Shown piece after piece: positions 54,352 through 62,406 of a stretch of DNA of 64,000 nt. The translations under genes and the position numbers were made by a program. The notes below the pieces were generated by a model. That model did no database searches, was not told the origin of the DNA, and saw nothing but the letters and a program-made list of their open reading frames with translations. This stretch comes from Gammaproteobacteria bacterium UBA2810 (GTDB lineage Bacteria; Pseudomonadota; Gammaproteobacteria; Enterobacterales; Succinivibrionaceae), in NCBI GenBank assembly GCA_002351705.1, contig DEHC01000006.1, positions 1 to 64,000 on the forward strand, given 5' to 3'. Position 1 is the first letter of the stretch, and the number at the start of each line of letters is the position of its first letter.

Positions 54352-57177
54352 ATGAGCAGCACAGAGTCGGGAATAAAGCCTACCAACATAGTTGACGAAC
54401 TTAAATCGTCATATCTTGATTATTCAATGAGCGTAATTGTATCAAGAGCGCTCCCGGATGTCCGCGACGGACTCAAGCCTGTACACCGCGCCTGTCTGTT
54501 CGCCATGAACCAGCTTGGCATCACATACGGCGGCAAGACCGTAAAGTCAGCCCGTGTCGTAGGAGAAGTGATAGGTAAGTATCACCCGCACGGAGACACA
54601 GCCGCATACGATACTATTGTGCGCATGGCCCAGGATTTCTCGCTCCGCTACTGCCTCGTTGCCGGACAGGGAAATTTCGGCACGGTGGACGGCGACAAGG
54701 CTGCTGCGATGCGTTACACCGAAGTCAAGCTGCAGCGCATCACCGATGAGCTGATGGCAGATCTGAAGGAAGAAACTGTCGACTGGATGCCGAACTACGA
54801 CAGCTCCCTAATGATGCCGACCGTATTCCCCACCAAGATCCCGAATCTTCTGGTAAACGGCAGCTCGGGCATTGCAGTCGGCATGGCAACCAACATTCCG
54901 ACACACAACCTGACTGAGGTTATCAACGGCTGCCTTGCCTTCATCAAGAAGCCGGACATTACCGTTGACGAGCTCATGTCATATATTCCGGGACCTGACT
55001 TCCCCACCGGAGCAGAGATCCACGGCAGGGCCGGCATAGTAAGCGCCTACCGCACCGGACGCGGCACCATCACCATAAGGTCCAAGACCCACGTCGAGAA
55101 CGACGAGGGGCATCAGGTCATTGTCGTTACCGAGATACCCTACGGTGTCAACAAGGCTGAGATGGTAAAGCATATCAGCGAGCTCGTAAGGGACGGAAAG
55201 ATAACCGGCATAAACAGCATCAAGGATGTCTCGGCTAAGGATATCCGCATCGAAATCGAGCTTAAGAAAGACGAGAATCCGGACTTTGTCCTGACCAACC
55301 TCTTCAAGCAGACCGAGCTGCAGAGCAATTTCTCCTGCAACATGGTTGCTCTTGATCACGGTGCGCCGAAGACCTTCAATCTCCGCGAGATGATCTCAGC
55401 GTTCGTATCACACCGCCAAGAGGTTGTTTCCCGCAGAACCGCATACCGCCTCAAGGCTGCGAGGGCAAAGGCGCATATTCTCGACGGACTGCTGGTTGCC
55501 ATCGACAACATCGATGAGATTATCGCCATCATCAAGAAGGAAGGGCAGACCAAGGAGGGCGCAAAGGCCGAGATCCTGAGCCGTCCCTGGGATCTTCATT
55601 TCGCCAAGGCCCTCCTTGACGAGTGCGGCGAGGCCTGCAGACCGTTCGGGCTCCCCGCAAACCTCGGCTATGTCGGAGGAAAGTATTATCTGTCACCCGA
55701 GCAGGTCGACAAGATACTTGACCTGAGGCTCCACCAGCTCACCGGAATGGAGCGTGACAGCCTCGCTAAGGATTACAGGGCACAGTACGCCATCGTCGCA
55801 GAGTGCCTCCACATTCTCAACGACCCCGAGTACCTCATGCAGGTCATCTCGAAGGAGCTCGTTGAGGTAAGGGACAAGTACGGCGACGAAAGGCGCACCT
55901 CCATATTCAATTCAAGCGCCGACATCGAGATCGAGGACCTCGTTCCCGACATGGATGTGGTAATCACCCTGTCGCACGAGGGCTATGTCAAGTACCAGCC
56001 GCTGTCCGACTACGACGCGCAGCACCGCGGCGGACAGGGCAAGTCCGCGACCAAGCTCAAGGACAATGACTATATCGTGAACATGGCTGTCGCCAATACC
56101 CACGACTACCTCATCATGTTCACCTCAAAGGGACGCGAGTTCCTTCTCAAGGTATTCAACCTTCCCGAGGCCTCCCGCGGCTCGAAGGGCCGTCCCCTGG
56201 TAAACGTCGTGAAGCTCGGCGAGGGAGAGCGCGTAACACAGATGCTGCCGGTCCATGATTTCGGCGATGAGGGCGAGTTCAAGTACGTCATCATGGCCAC
56301 CAAGAAGGGCAGAATCAAGAAGCTCCCGCTCCGTCTGCTCTCGAGCCGCTCGCTCGGCAAGATCGTTATAACCCTGCTTGACGGAGATGACCTTATCGGA
56401 GTTGCTCCCTCGACCGGAACTGATGACATCATGCTTTTCTCGAAAAAGGGCAGATGCATCAGGTTCAATGAGTACTATTCAGCAGTTGATGCAGAGGGCG
56501 ATTCCGTACAGGATGCCGAGTCCGACAGTGAGGAGATCATTTCCGCGGATACAGCGGATGTCTCGCCTGATGCTTCTGATCCAGCCGACAGCGCCGATGC
56601 CGAGCAGGATTCCGGTGCTGCAGGCGGCGGTCTCAGGCCCCAGGGCTGCTCGTCAAGAGGCGTACGCGGCATGAGGCTCTCAGGCGACGACGATGAGCTC
56701 GTCGCGCTCGTGGTACCGAGAAGCGCAGATCCTGTCCTCGACATTACTGAGACCGGCCTCGGCAAGAGGACCCCGATAGAGAGCTATCCGATCCGCTCGA
56801 ACCGCGGCGGCATGGGCGTCATCTCCCACAAGATTACTGACAAGACCGGGCTTGTCGTCGGTGCCATCCAGGCAGCGGCAGACGACGAGATCCTCATCAT
56901 CACCGATCACGGCAGGCTTATCCGCACCAAGGTCGGCGAGGTAAGGGAGTGCCAGAGAAATTCCGCCGGAGTAAAGGTCGCGAGATTCCCTGATGACGAG
57001 AGAATCATGTCAATTGAAAGGGTGGTCCCCGGCGACGAGAGCGATGCCGAGGAACAGCATCCTGATTCCGAGGCTCCGGACGATGAAGTCACCGGGATCC
57101 AGCCTGACGCACCGGATGATAAGGCAGAGGGCAGCAGCCCTGACGCATCTCTCGGGAAAGACAATTCTGAATCGTGA
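54352..57177 (+). CDS. gyrA: DNA gyrase subunit A with altered GyrA-box and acidic insert
   Basis: GyrA cuts and rejoins DNA in the gyrase A2B2 complex. The 941-residue protein has the catalytic Tyr122 (AAAMRYTE), the quinolone region KYHPHGDTAAYD with Thr83 and Asp87, and the C-terminal wrapping domain. The GyrA-box, QRRGGKG in E. coli, reads QHRGGQG here (557-563). Within a later blade, about 50 extra residues rich in Asp, Ser, Ala and Glu (about 713-762) precede GCSSRGVRG. The C-terminus is acidic, as in many gyrases. ParC is an alternative, but the length, the box position and the gyrA-serC-aroA order favour GyrA. The start at 54352 follows the family. Confidence 0.93.
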   Translation: MSSTESGIKPTNIVDELKSSYLDYSMSVIVSRALPDVRDGLKPVHRACLFAMNQLGITYGGKTVKSARVVGEVIGKYHPHGDTAAYDTIVRMAQDFSLRYCLVAGQGNFGTVDGDKAAAMRYTEVKLQRITDELMADLKEETVDWMPNYDSSLMMPTVFPTKIPNLLVNGSSGIAVGMATNIPTHNLTEVINGCLAFIKKPDITVDELMSYIPGPDFPTGAEIHGRAGIVSAYRTGRGTITIRSKTHVENDEGHQVIVVTEIPYGVNKAEMVKHISELVRDGKITGINSIKDVSAKDIRIEIELKKDENPDFVLTNLFKQTELQSNFSCNMVALDHGAPKTFNLREMISAFVSHRQEVVSRRTAYRLKAARAKAHILDGLLVAIDNIDEIIAIIKKEGQTKEGAKAEILSRPWDLHFAKALLDECGEACRPFGLPANLGYVGGKYYLSPEQVDKILDLRLHQLTGMERDSLAKDYRAQYAIVAECLHILNDPEYLMQVISKELVEVRDKYGDERRTSIFNSSADIEIEDLVPDMDVVITLSHEGYVKYQPLSDYDAQHRGGQGKSATKLKDNDYIVNMAVANTHDYLIMFTSKGREFLLKVFNLPEASRGSKGRPLVNVVKLGEGERVTQMLPVHDFGDEGEFKYVIMATKKGRIKKLPLRLLSSRSLGKIVITLLDGDDLIGVAPSTGTDDIMLFSKKGRCIRFNEYYSAVDAEGDSVQDAESDSEEIISADTADVSPDASDPADSADAEQDSGAAGGGLRPQGCSSRGVRGMRLSGDDDELVALVVPRSADPVLDITETGLGKRTPIESYPIRSNRGGMGVISHKITDKTGLVVGAIQAAADDEILIITDHGRLIRTKVGEVRECQRNSAGVKVARFPDDERIMSIERVVPGDESDAEEQHPDSEAPDDEVTGIQPDAPDDKAEGSSPDASLGKDNSES

Positions 57178-57229
57178 GCCTGACTGCAATTAAGGTATAA
57201 TTGCGCAGGTTATTTTTTGGTGAAGTGCA

Positions 57230-58315
57230 ATGGCAAGAGTTTTTAATTTTTCCGCAGGCCCGGCTATGATGCCGGAAGAGGTCCTCAGGACCGCCCAGTC
57301 CGAGATGCTTGACTATCACGGAAAGGGACTTTCCGTTATGGAAATGTCCCACCGCAGCAAGGAGTACATGGAGATTGCCGAGCAGGCAGAGCAGGATCTC
57401 AGGGATCTTTACAATATTCCTGACAACTACAAGGTTCTGTTCCTCCAGGGCGGCGGCCGCGGCCAGTTCGCCGATGTTCCGATGAACCTCATCAAGGATC
57501 AGAACAATTCTGCGGACTACATCGTAACCGGCGCATGGTCAAAGTACGCCTACGAGGAAGGCCTTAAGTACGGAAAGATGCGCAGAATCGACGGTGTAAA
57601 GACCGTTGACGGGCTCACCTGCTGGAACGATGACTACACCATTTCGAGCGACGCGCAGTATGTGTACTACTGCATGAACGAGACCATTCACGGAATCGAG
57701 CACCCCGAGCTTCCGAAGGGGGCAGAGGGCAAGGATATCGTCGTTGACATTTCATCTGATGTCCTTACCAGAAAGCTCGACATCTCCAAGTTCGGTGTTG
57801 TCTTCGCCGGAGCCCAGAAGAACATCGGACCTGCCGGCCTCATCATCGTCATTGTCCGTGAAGATCTTCTCGGCCGCTCTCTTTCCATCACTCCGAGCGT
57901 CCTTGACTACAAGATCCAGGCTGACAAGGACTCCATGTACAACACCCCTCCTACCTATTCCTGGTATATCGCCGGACTGGTCTTCAAGTGGATGAAGGAG
58001 CAGGGCGGCGTTGCCGAGATGGAGAGAAGGTGCATCGAGCGCTCCAAGATCCTTTACGACTATATCGACTCCAGTGACTTCTATTTCTCTAAGGTAGCCA
58101 AGGAGTGCCGTTCAAGAGTAAATGTTCCGTTTGTCCTTAAGGATGAGGCTCTCAATGCCGAGTTCCTCGCTGAGGCAAAGGAAAACGGACTCATCAACCT
58201 TAAGGGACACAGGGTTCTCGGCGGCATGAGAGCCAGCATCTACAACGCAATGCCTGTCGAGGGTGTAAAGGCTTTGGTTGCGTTCATGGACAAGTTCGCC
58301 GCAGCACACCGTTAA
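57230..58315 (+). CDS. serC: Phosphoserine aminotransferase
   Basis: SerC is a PLP enzyme that makes phosphoserine and also serves pyridoxine synthesis. The 361-residue protein (E. coli 362) follows the family throughout: VFNFSAGPAMMPEEVL, LFLQGGGRGQFADVP, the PLP lysine in GAQKNIGPAGL, the NTPPTYSWYIAGLVFKW block and GHRVLGGMRASIYNAMP. A GGTGAAG ribosome site stands 8 bases upstream. It is placed between gyrA and aroA, an arrangement known in several gammaproteobacteria. serC-aroA pairing links serine and aromatic synthesis. Confidence 0.97.
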   Translation: MARVFNFSAGPAMMPEEVLRTAQSEMLDYHGKGLSVMEMSHRSKEYMEIAEQAEQDLRDLYNIPDNYKVLFLQGGGRGQFADVPMNLIKDQNNSADYIVTGAWSKYAYEEGLKYGKMRRIDGVKTVDGLTCWNDDYTISSDAQYVYYCMNETIHGIEHPELPKGAEGKDIVVDISSDVLTRKLDISKFGVVFAGAQKNIGPAGLIIVIVREDLLGRSLSITPSVLDYKIQADKDSMYNTPPTYSWYIAGLVFKWMKEQGGVAEMERRCIERSKILYDYIDSSDFYFSKVAKECRSRVNVPFVLKDEALNAEFLAEAKENGLINLKGHRVLGGMRASIYNAMPVEGVKALVAFMDKFAAAHR

Positions 58316-58334
58316 TTTATTGTTCATCACTGTC

Positions 58335-58359
58335 AGGCCGCCTGCGTGCGGCCTTTTTT
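58335..58359 (+). terminator. Terminator between serC and aroA
   Basis: A 7-bp stem AGGCCGC/GCGGCCT with a 6-base loop runs into TTTTTT. It probably reduces rather than abolishes read-through to aroA, for which no clear separate promoter is visible. Confidence 0.82.
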
Positions 58360-58387
58360 CTCTCTGCCTTTCAGACAATGGAATTCT

Positions 58388-59668
58388 ATGGATAGTATCT
58401 GTCTCAGTAAAAAATCCGGGGCATTCGGAACGGTCAATCTCCCCGGCTCAAAGAGCCTGTCAAACAGGGCGCTGTTGCTCTCGGCACTTTCCTCAGGCAC
58501 CACAGAGCTGAAAAACCTGCTGAAAAGTGACGATACGGACCGCATGACCGAGGCTCTGACTGCGCTGGGAATCTCCGTGGAAAGGAGTGCCGATCGCAGC
58601 TGCCGTGTCACCGGTGATCCGTCAAGGACCTTCACTTCAGGAGATCTGTTTCTCGGCAACGCAGGAACGGCGATGAGGCCCCTCACGGCAGTTCTCGCCG
58701 CAGACGGCAATGAGGGACACTATGTCCTTACCGGCGAGCCAAGGATGTACGAAAGGCCGATCAGGCCTCTCACTGACGCGCTCACCGAAATGGGAGCCTG
58801 CATCAGATTCCTCGGAAAGGAAGGCTTTCCCCCTCTTGAGATTTCCGGAAGGAGACTTCATGGCGGAAAGGTAACGATAGACGGCACAGTTTCCAGCCAG
58901 TTCATCACAGCTCTGCTCATGGCAGCGCCGCTCGCTTCAGGCGACGTTACCGTCAATATATCAGGCGATCTTATTTCAAAGCCCTATGTTCTTATCACAC
59001 TCGATCTGATGAGGAAATTCGGAGTTGAAGTAGAGCATGACGATTTCAGATCATTCCGCGTCAGAGGAGGGCAGAAGTACGTTTCCCCCGGGTCTTACCT
59101 TGTTGAGGGCGACGCCTCTTCTGCATCATATTTCCTTGCGGCAGGCGCAATAGCAGGGAAAGTCAGGGTTACCGGGGTCGGTTCCGGCAGCATCCAGGGT
59201 GATATCAGGTTCGCAGACGCACTCGCCCGCATGGGTGCCAGGATAACTTTCGGCGAAGATTTCATCGAGGCTGAGAAATCAGTGCTCCATGGCATCGACG
59301 AGGATTTCAATCTCATTCCTGATGCGGCGATGACCATTGTGCCTCTTGCTGTTTTCGCTGATTCCCCGACGGTAATCCGCAATATCGGGAGCTGGAGGAT
59401 CAAGGAGACTGACCGCCTCAAGGCCATGGCCACCGAGCTTTCCAAAATAGGAGTAAAGTGCGATGAGGGGCCCGACTTCATCAGGATTTTCCCACCTGCA
59501 TCCCTGTCGGAGCTGAGGACCGCCTCAATCGATACCTACAATGATCACAGGATGGCAATGTGCTTCTCCCTCATCAGGTTCGCGGAGGACATCACCATAA
59601 ATGATCCTTCATGCACGAAAAAGACCTTCCCGGAGTTTTTCAGCGAGTTTGAAAGGATCTGCGTCTGA
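58388..59668 (+). CDS. aroA: 3-phosphoshikimate 1-carboxyvinyltransferase (EPSP synthase)
   Basis: AroA joins shikimate 3-phosphate and PEP in the pathway to chorismate, the substrate of TrpE encoded earlier in this window. The 426-residue protein (E. coli 427) has [14 protein letters not shown], the PEP-binding [26 protein letters not shown], and [16 protein letters not shown]. These features are of the glyphosate-sensitive class I enzymes ([10 protein letters not shown] motif). The ATG at 58388 matches the family. A longer frame upstream would begin within the serC terminator. Confidence 0.97.
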   Translation: MDSICLSKKSGAFGTVNLPGSKSLSNRALLLSALSSGTTELKNLLKSDDTDRMTEALTALGISVERSADRSCRVTGDPSRTFTSGDLFLGNAGTAMRPLTAVLAADGNEGHYVLTGEPRMYERPIRPLTDALTEMGACIRFLGKEGFPPLEISGRRLHGGKVTIDGTVSSQFITALLMAAPLASGDVTVNISGDLISKPYVLITLDLMRKFGVEVEHDDFRSFRVRGGQKYVSPGSYLVEGDASSASYFLAAGAIAGKVRVTGVGSGSIQGDIRFADALARMGARITFGEDFIEAEKSVLHGIDEDFNLIPDAAMTIVPLAVFADSPTVIRNIGSWRIKETDRLKAMATELSKIGVKCDEGPDFIRIFPPASLSELRTASIDTYNDHRMAMCFSLIRFAEDITINDPSCTKKTFPEFFSEFERICV

Positions 59669-59746
59669 TCACGAGATCATTGTCAGAAAGCGTTTAAGGC
59701 TGCCGCGCGCCGGCAGCTTTCAGAGCGCTTTCTGAGAGAAGAAAGC

Positions 59747-59782
59747 AAAACCCCCGGAGTGCGGAAGCATTCCGGGGGTTTT
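59747..59782. terminator. Bidirectional terminator between aroA and the GGDEF-EAL gene
   Basis: A 16-bp nearly perfect inverted repeat (AAAACCCCCGGA extended inward, with a GGAA loop) ends in TTTT on each strand, so it can serve both convergent genes. Confidence 0.92.
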
Positions 59783-59832
59783 CTCAATAAGCAGGACTCA
59801 GATGCCTGCCTCATCCTGTTATCAGCTCAGCC

Positions 59833-61809
59833 TCAGATGTTTCCTCTCGGCAGATCGGCAAGAAGCTCCTCAGTAGTGCGCTTTCTCTGGGGCTTCTGGT
59901 GAACCTCTGCCTCAGGAACAGCGGCCTGAGCCTGGGAGTTTATCTCCTCAATCGGAGCAGGCTTCGCGATGAGATATCCCTGAACCGCATCGATGTACAT
60001 GGACTCGAGCGTTCTCTTCTGGTTGAACTCCTCGACGCCCTCGGCAATCACGGTGCAGCCAAGCCTGTGGGAGATTTCAACGATCATGCGGATGAACTGC
60101 TGCGAGGTGTGGTCGCGGTCAAGATCATCGACGAGGCTCGGATCAAGCTTGATGAAATCAGGCTTGAGCTCGCGGTAGAGCCTGAACGAGGAAAGTCCCT
60201 TGCCGAACCTGCTGATTGAGGTTCTTGAACCGACTCTTCTGAGCATGTCGAACAGCCTTATGCTTGCGACAAGGTTGCACTCAAGCAGATCCTCGCTTAT
60301 CTCGAAGACAAGGTTTGACGCAACCTCGGGCACCTTCATCAGCTGCGTCTCAAGCCACAGCACGAACTTTGTGCTGGAAAGCGCGCTTGCAGAAAGGTTG
60401 ATGCCCCAGGATCCGGAGTTCTTCTCGATCTCCTGATACTTCTCGATGATAAGCCCGATGATCATTTCCTCGAGGCTTACCAGCTGATCATTTCTCTGCG
60501 CCATCGCGAGAATGGTCTCGGTCGGCAGCTTCTTGCCGTTTTCCCCGATAAAGTTTGAGAAAATTTCCGTATAGCACTTGGAGGAGATGTTAAGGCTCCG
60601 GATCGGCTGCTGGTTGAAGCTGATTGACCTGTTGTCGATTATCTTCTGAACAACCTTGCTCCACTCGCTCTCGCCGTGCAGGTAGTCCTCGCTGTCATTG
60701 GTCTGAACAAAGAAGCTGTTGCTGCCTGCAGTCTGGGCCTTGGAAAGAGCCAGATCGGTCCTTCCGAGGATCCTCTCGCCGGTCTGTCCGGGATTGAACA
60801 GCGTGATGCCGGTGTAGGCCACGCCGTCAATCTCGTTTTCCTCCTGATAGGAATTGAAGCTCTCCTCGAGCTCCTTTCCGATGACCTCGCAGATATCGGG
60901 CTTGGCATGAGGGATAAGGACGGCGAAGTCGCTGCCGGCGAGACGGTAGGCAACTGCGTTTCTGAACTTCCTGGCAGTCTCGGCAACCAGACCAGCAACA
61001 TCCCGGAGGTACTTGTCGCCGATAGGGTAGCCTCTGGTCTCATTGATGATTGAAAGCTCGGTAGCCCTCACAATCGCGAGGAGCGAGCTGTCGGAATTGT
61101 CCTTGTCGGCAAGCATCCTCTCGAGATCGCTTCTGAAGTAAGTCCTGTTGAAGAGATTCGTGAGGGGATCCTGGTTGACCCTGGACTCAAGATCTTTGTT
61201 CTTGTTCTTAAGCTCCTCGAGCCTCGCATCAGTTTCACTTACGAAGTTCTGCAGCTCGGCTCCGACAGACGGGACCGGGAAGCTGTCAAAGTCCTTTTCC
61301 TTTATGCAGTGCTTCATCCTGCTGTAGCAGATGTTCTGCAGGTAAACGGAAATGAACATCATGATGATGGTGGCAGCGATTACCGTTACCGCTGCCAGGA
61401 TGCCGAAATGAATAAACAGGCTGCTTACATAGGAGCCGTTGACGGAGTATTCTGCGTGATAATCGGTGCTGCTGATGTCAAGGCTCCCGGAGAGCTCTGA
61501 GAAAAGCATAGAGGAAAGCCCGCCTGATCTGTTGCCTGACGACGCAGACGGGGTCTGGCTTCCGTTCTTGTATACCGCAATGTAGTCAAGGCTCCCGCTG
61601 CTGACGAGCTTGTTCACTGCAGCTGTCAGATCCTGCTCGTTCTGGTTCTGCTGTATGGTGTTCTCGATTTTTTCCTGAAGCAGGGGCAGGGTGTTGCGAT
61701 GGAATTCACTTCCTATGTAAACGGTTATGAAGATCAGGTTAATCAGCATCAGTACGGCAGCAATTATGCCTGCCAGCTGAATATTGGACAGTTTTGTTAG
61801 AGGTTTCAT
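59833..61809 (-). CDS. Degenerate GGDEF-EAL membrane protein (CsrD-like)
   Basis: The 658-residue protein has TM1 at about 11-32, a periplasmic part of about 100 residues, TM2 at about 133-156, a coiled coil, a GGDEF-type domain and an EAL-type domain. Both active sites are degenerate: the GGDEF motif reads AGSDF (291-295), the EAL motif reads EIF (415-417), and the catalytic DDFGTG is SRFGKG (533-538). So neither c-di-GMP synthesis nor hydrolysis is expected. Size, topology and the context YRLAGSDFAVLIPH resemble CsrD, which directs decay of CsrB/CsrC RNAs by RNase E. LapD-type c-di-GMP receptors are another possibility. Confidence 0.82.
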   Translation of the reverse strand: MKPLTKLSNIQLAGIIAAVLMLINLIFITVYIGSEFHRNTLPLLQEKIENTIQQNQNEQDLTAAVNKLVSSGSLDYIAVYKNGSQTPSASSGNRSGGLSSMLFSELSGSLDISSTDYHAEYSVNGSYVSSLFIHFGILAAVTVIAATIIMMFISVYLQNICYSRMKHCIKEKDFDSFPVPSVGAELQNFVSETDARLEELKNKNKDLESRVNQDPLTNLFNRTYFRSDLERMLADKDNSDSSLLAIVRATELSIINETRGYPIGDKYLRDVAGLVAETARKFRNAVAYRLAGSDFAVLIPHAKPDICEVIGKELEESFNSYQEENEIDGVAYTGITLFNPGQTGERILGRTDLALSKAQTAGSNSFFVQTNDSEDYLHGESEWSKVVQKIIDNRSISFNQQPIRSLNISSKCYTEIFSNFIGENGKKLPTETILAMAQRNDQLVSLEEMIIGLIIEKYQEIEKNSGSWGINLSASALSSTKFVLWLETQLMKVPEVASNLVFEISEDLLECNLVASIRLFDMLRRVGSRTSISRFGKGLSSFRLYRELKPDFIKLDPSLVDDLDRDHTSQQFIRMIVEISHRLGCTVIAEGVEEFNQKRTLESMYIDAVQGYLIAKPAPIEEINSQAQAAVPEAEVHQKPQRKRTTEELLADLPRGNI

Positions 61810-61851
61810 GAATCTTTATTCCGTAAGTGAATTGCCAAAGTTGCTCGGCTT

Positions 61852-61857
61852 ATTATA
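61852..61857 (-). promoter_or_regulatory. -10 element of the GGDEF-EAL gene
   Basis: TATAAT on the minus strand about 43 bases before the ATG. The -35 region is T-rich but not consensus. Confidence 0.4.
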
Positions 61858-61968
61858 TACGACAGTCAGTCCGGCAAAAAGCGGCTAGAGTGACGAACTT
61901 GACAATCAACAAAGATTTATATTAGGAATATGGGAGGGAAAGCTGAAAAACAGGAATTGAGATTTCAG

Positions 61969-62044
61969 TGGCTCCTCCTACTGGACTCGGACCAGCGACA
62001 TACGGATTAACAGTCCGCCGTTCTACCAACTGAACTAAGGAGGA
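61969..62044 (-). tRNA. tRNA-Asn (GTT), copy 2
   Basis: A 76-base cloverleaf with acceptor TCCTCCT/AGGAGGA, discriminator G and encoded CCA. The anticodon loop ACTGTTAATC carries GTT (Asn), the D-loop is AGTTCAGTTGGTAGA and the T-arm contains TCGAGTCCAG-type pairing. It is identical to the copy 100 bases upstream and is transcribed second. Confidence 0.97.
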
Positions 62045-62068
62045 ACAACTCAGGATACTGACGTTTCA

Positions 62069-62144
62069 TGGCTCCTCCTACTGGACTCGGACCAGCGACA
62101 TACGGATTAACAGTCCGCCGTTCTACCAACTGAACTAAGGAGGA
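62069..62144 (-). tRNA. tRNA-Asn (GTT), copy 1
   Basis: Same 76-base sequence as its neighbour, with anticodon GTT, encoded CCA and a 24-base spacer to the second copy. It lies 20 bases after a strong promoter, so both come from one transcript. Confidence 0.97.
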
Positions 62145-62163
62145 ATCCCTGAAAACGAGGGTC

Positions 62164-62191
62164 ATTCTACACTGTTTTTTTTTAAAGTCAA
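62164..62191 (-). promoter_or_regulatory. Promoter of the tRNA-Asn pair
   Basis: On the minus strand TTGACT (62186-62191), a 16-base A-rich spacer and TAGAAT (62164-62169), followed by a GC-rich discriminator (GACCC) typical of stringently controlled stable-RNA promoters. Confidence 0.85.
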
Positions 62192-62406
62192 AGGTTTTTC
62201 ATAAATCCTCCGGCGAAAACTGCCGGAGAGGTGAAAAGGAGAGGATTCAGACTTCATTCCGGGGACAGCAGCCGTTGAAAACCTGAACTGTGACATCTCA
62301 GGCTGCCAGATTGTGATGGAGCAGCCCTGCGTCACGACCGCGTCGCTCCGGAGAATATATAATCCTGCCCGCAGCATTTCCTGCATCTTACCGGAGAAAC
62401 AAGAAA

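Noticed and set aside
54598..54612. Thr83 in the GyrA quinolone region as a resistance mutation.
   Set aside because: Thr is the wild-type residue at this position in several gammaproteobacteria such as Pseudomonas. Without a susceptible relative for comparison it is not evidence of resistance.
62298..62320. CTGT-like sequence upstream of uvrB as an SOS box.
   Set aside because: Only one half-site matches and the spacing and second half do not fit CTGT-N8-ACAG.
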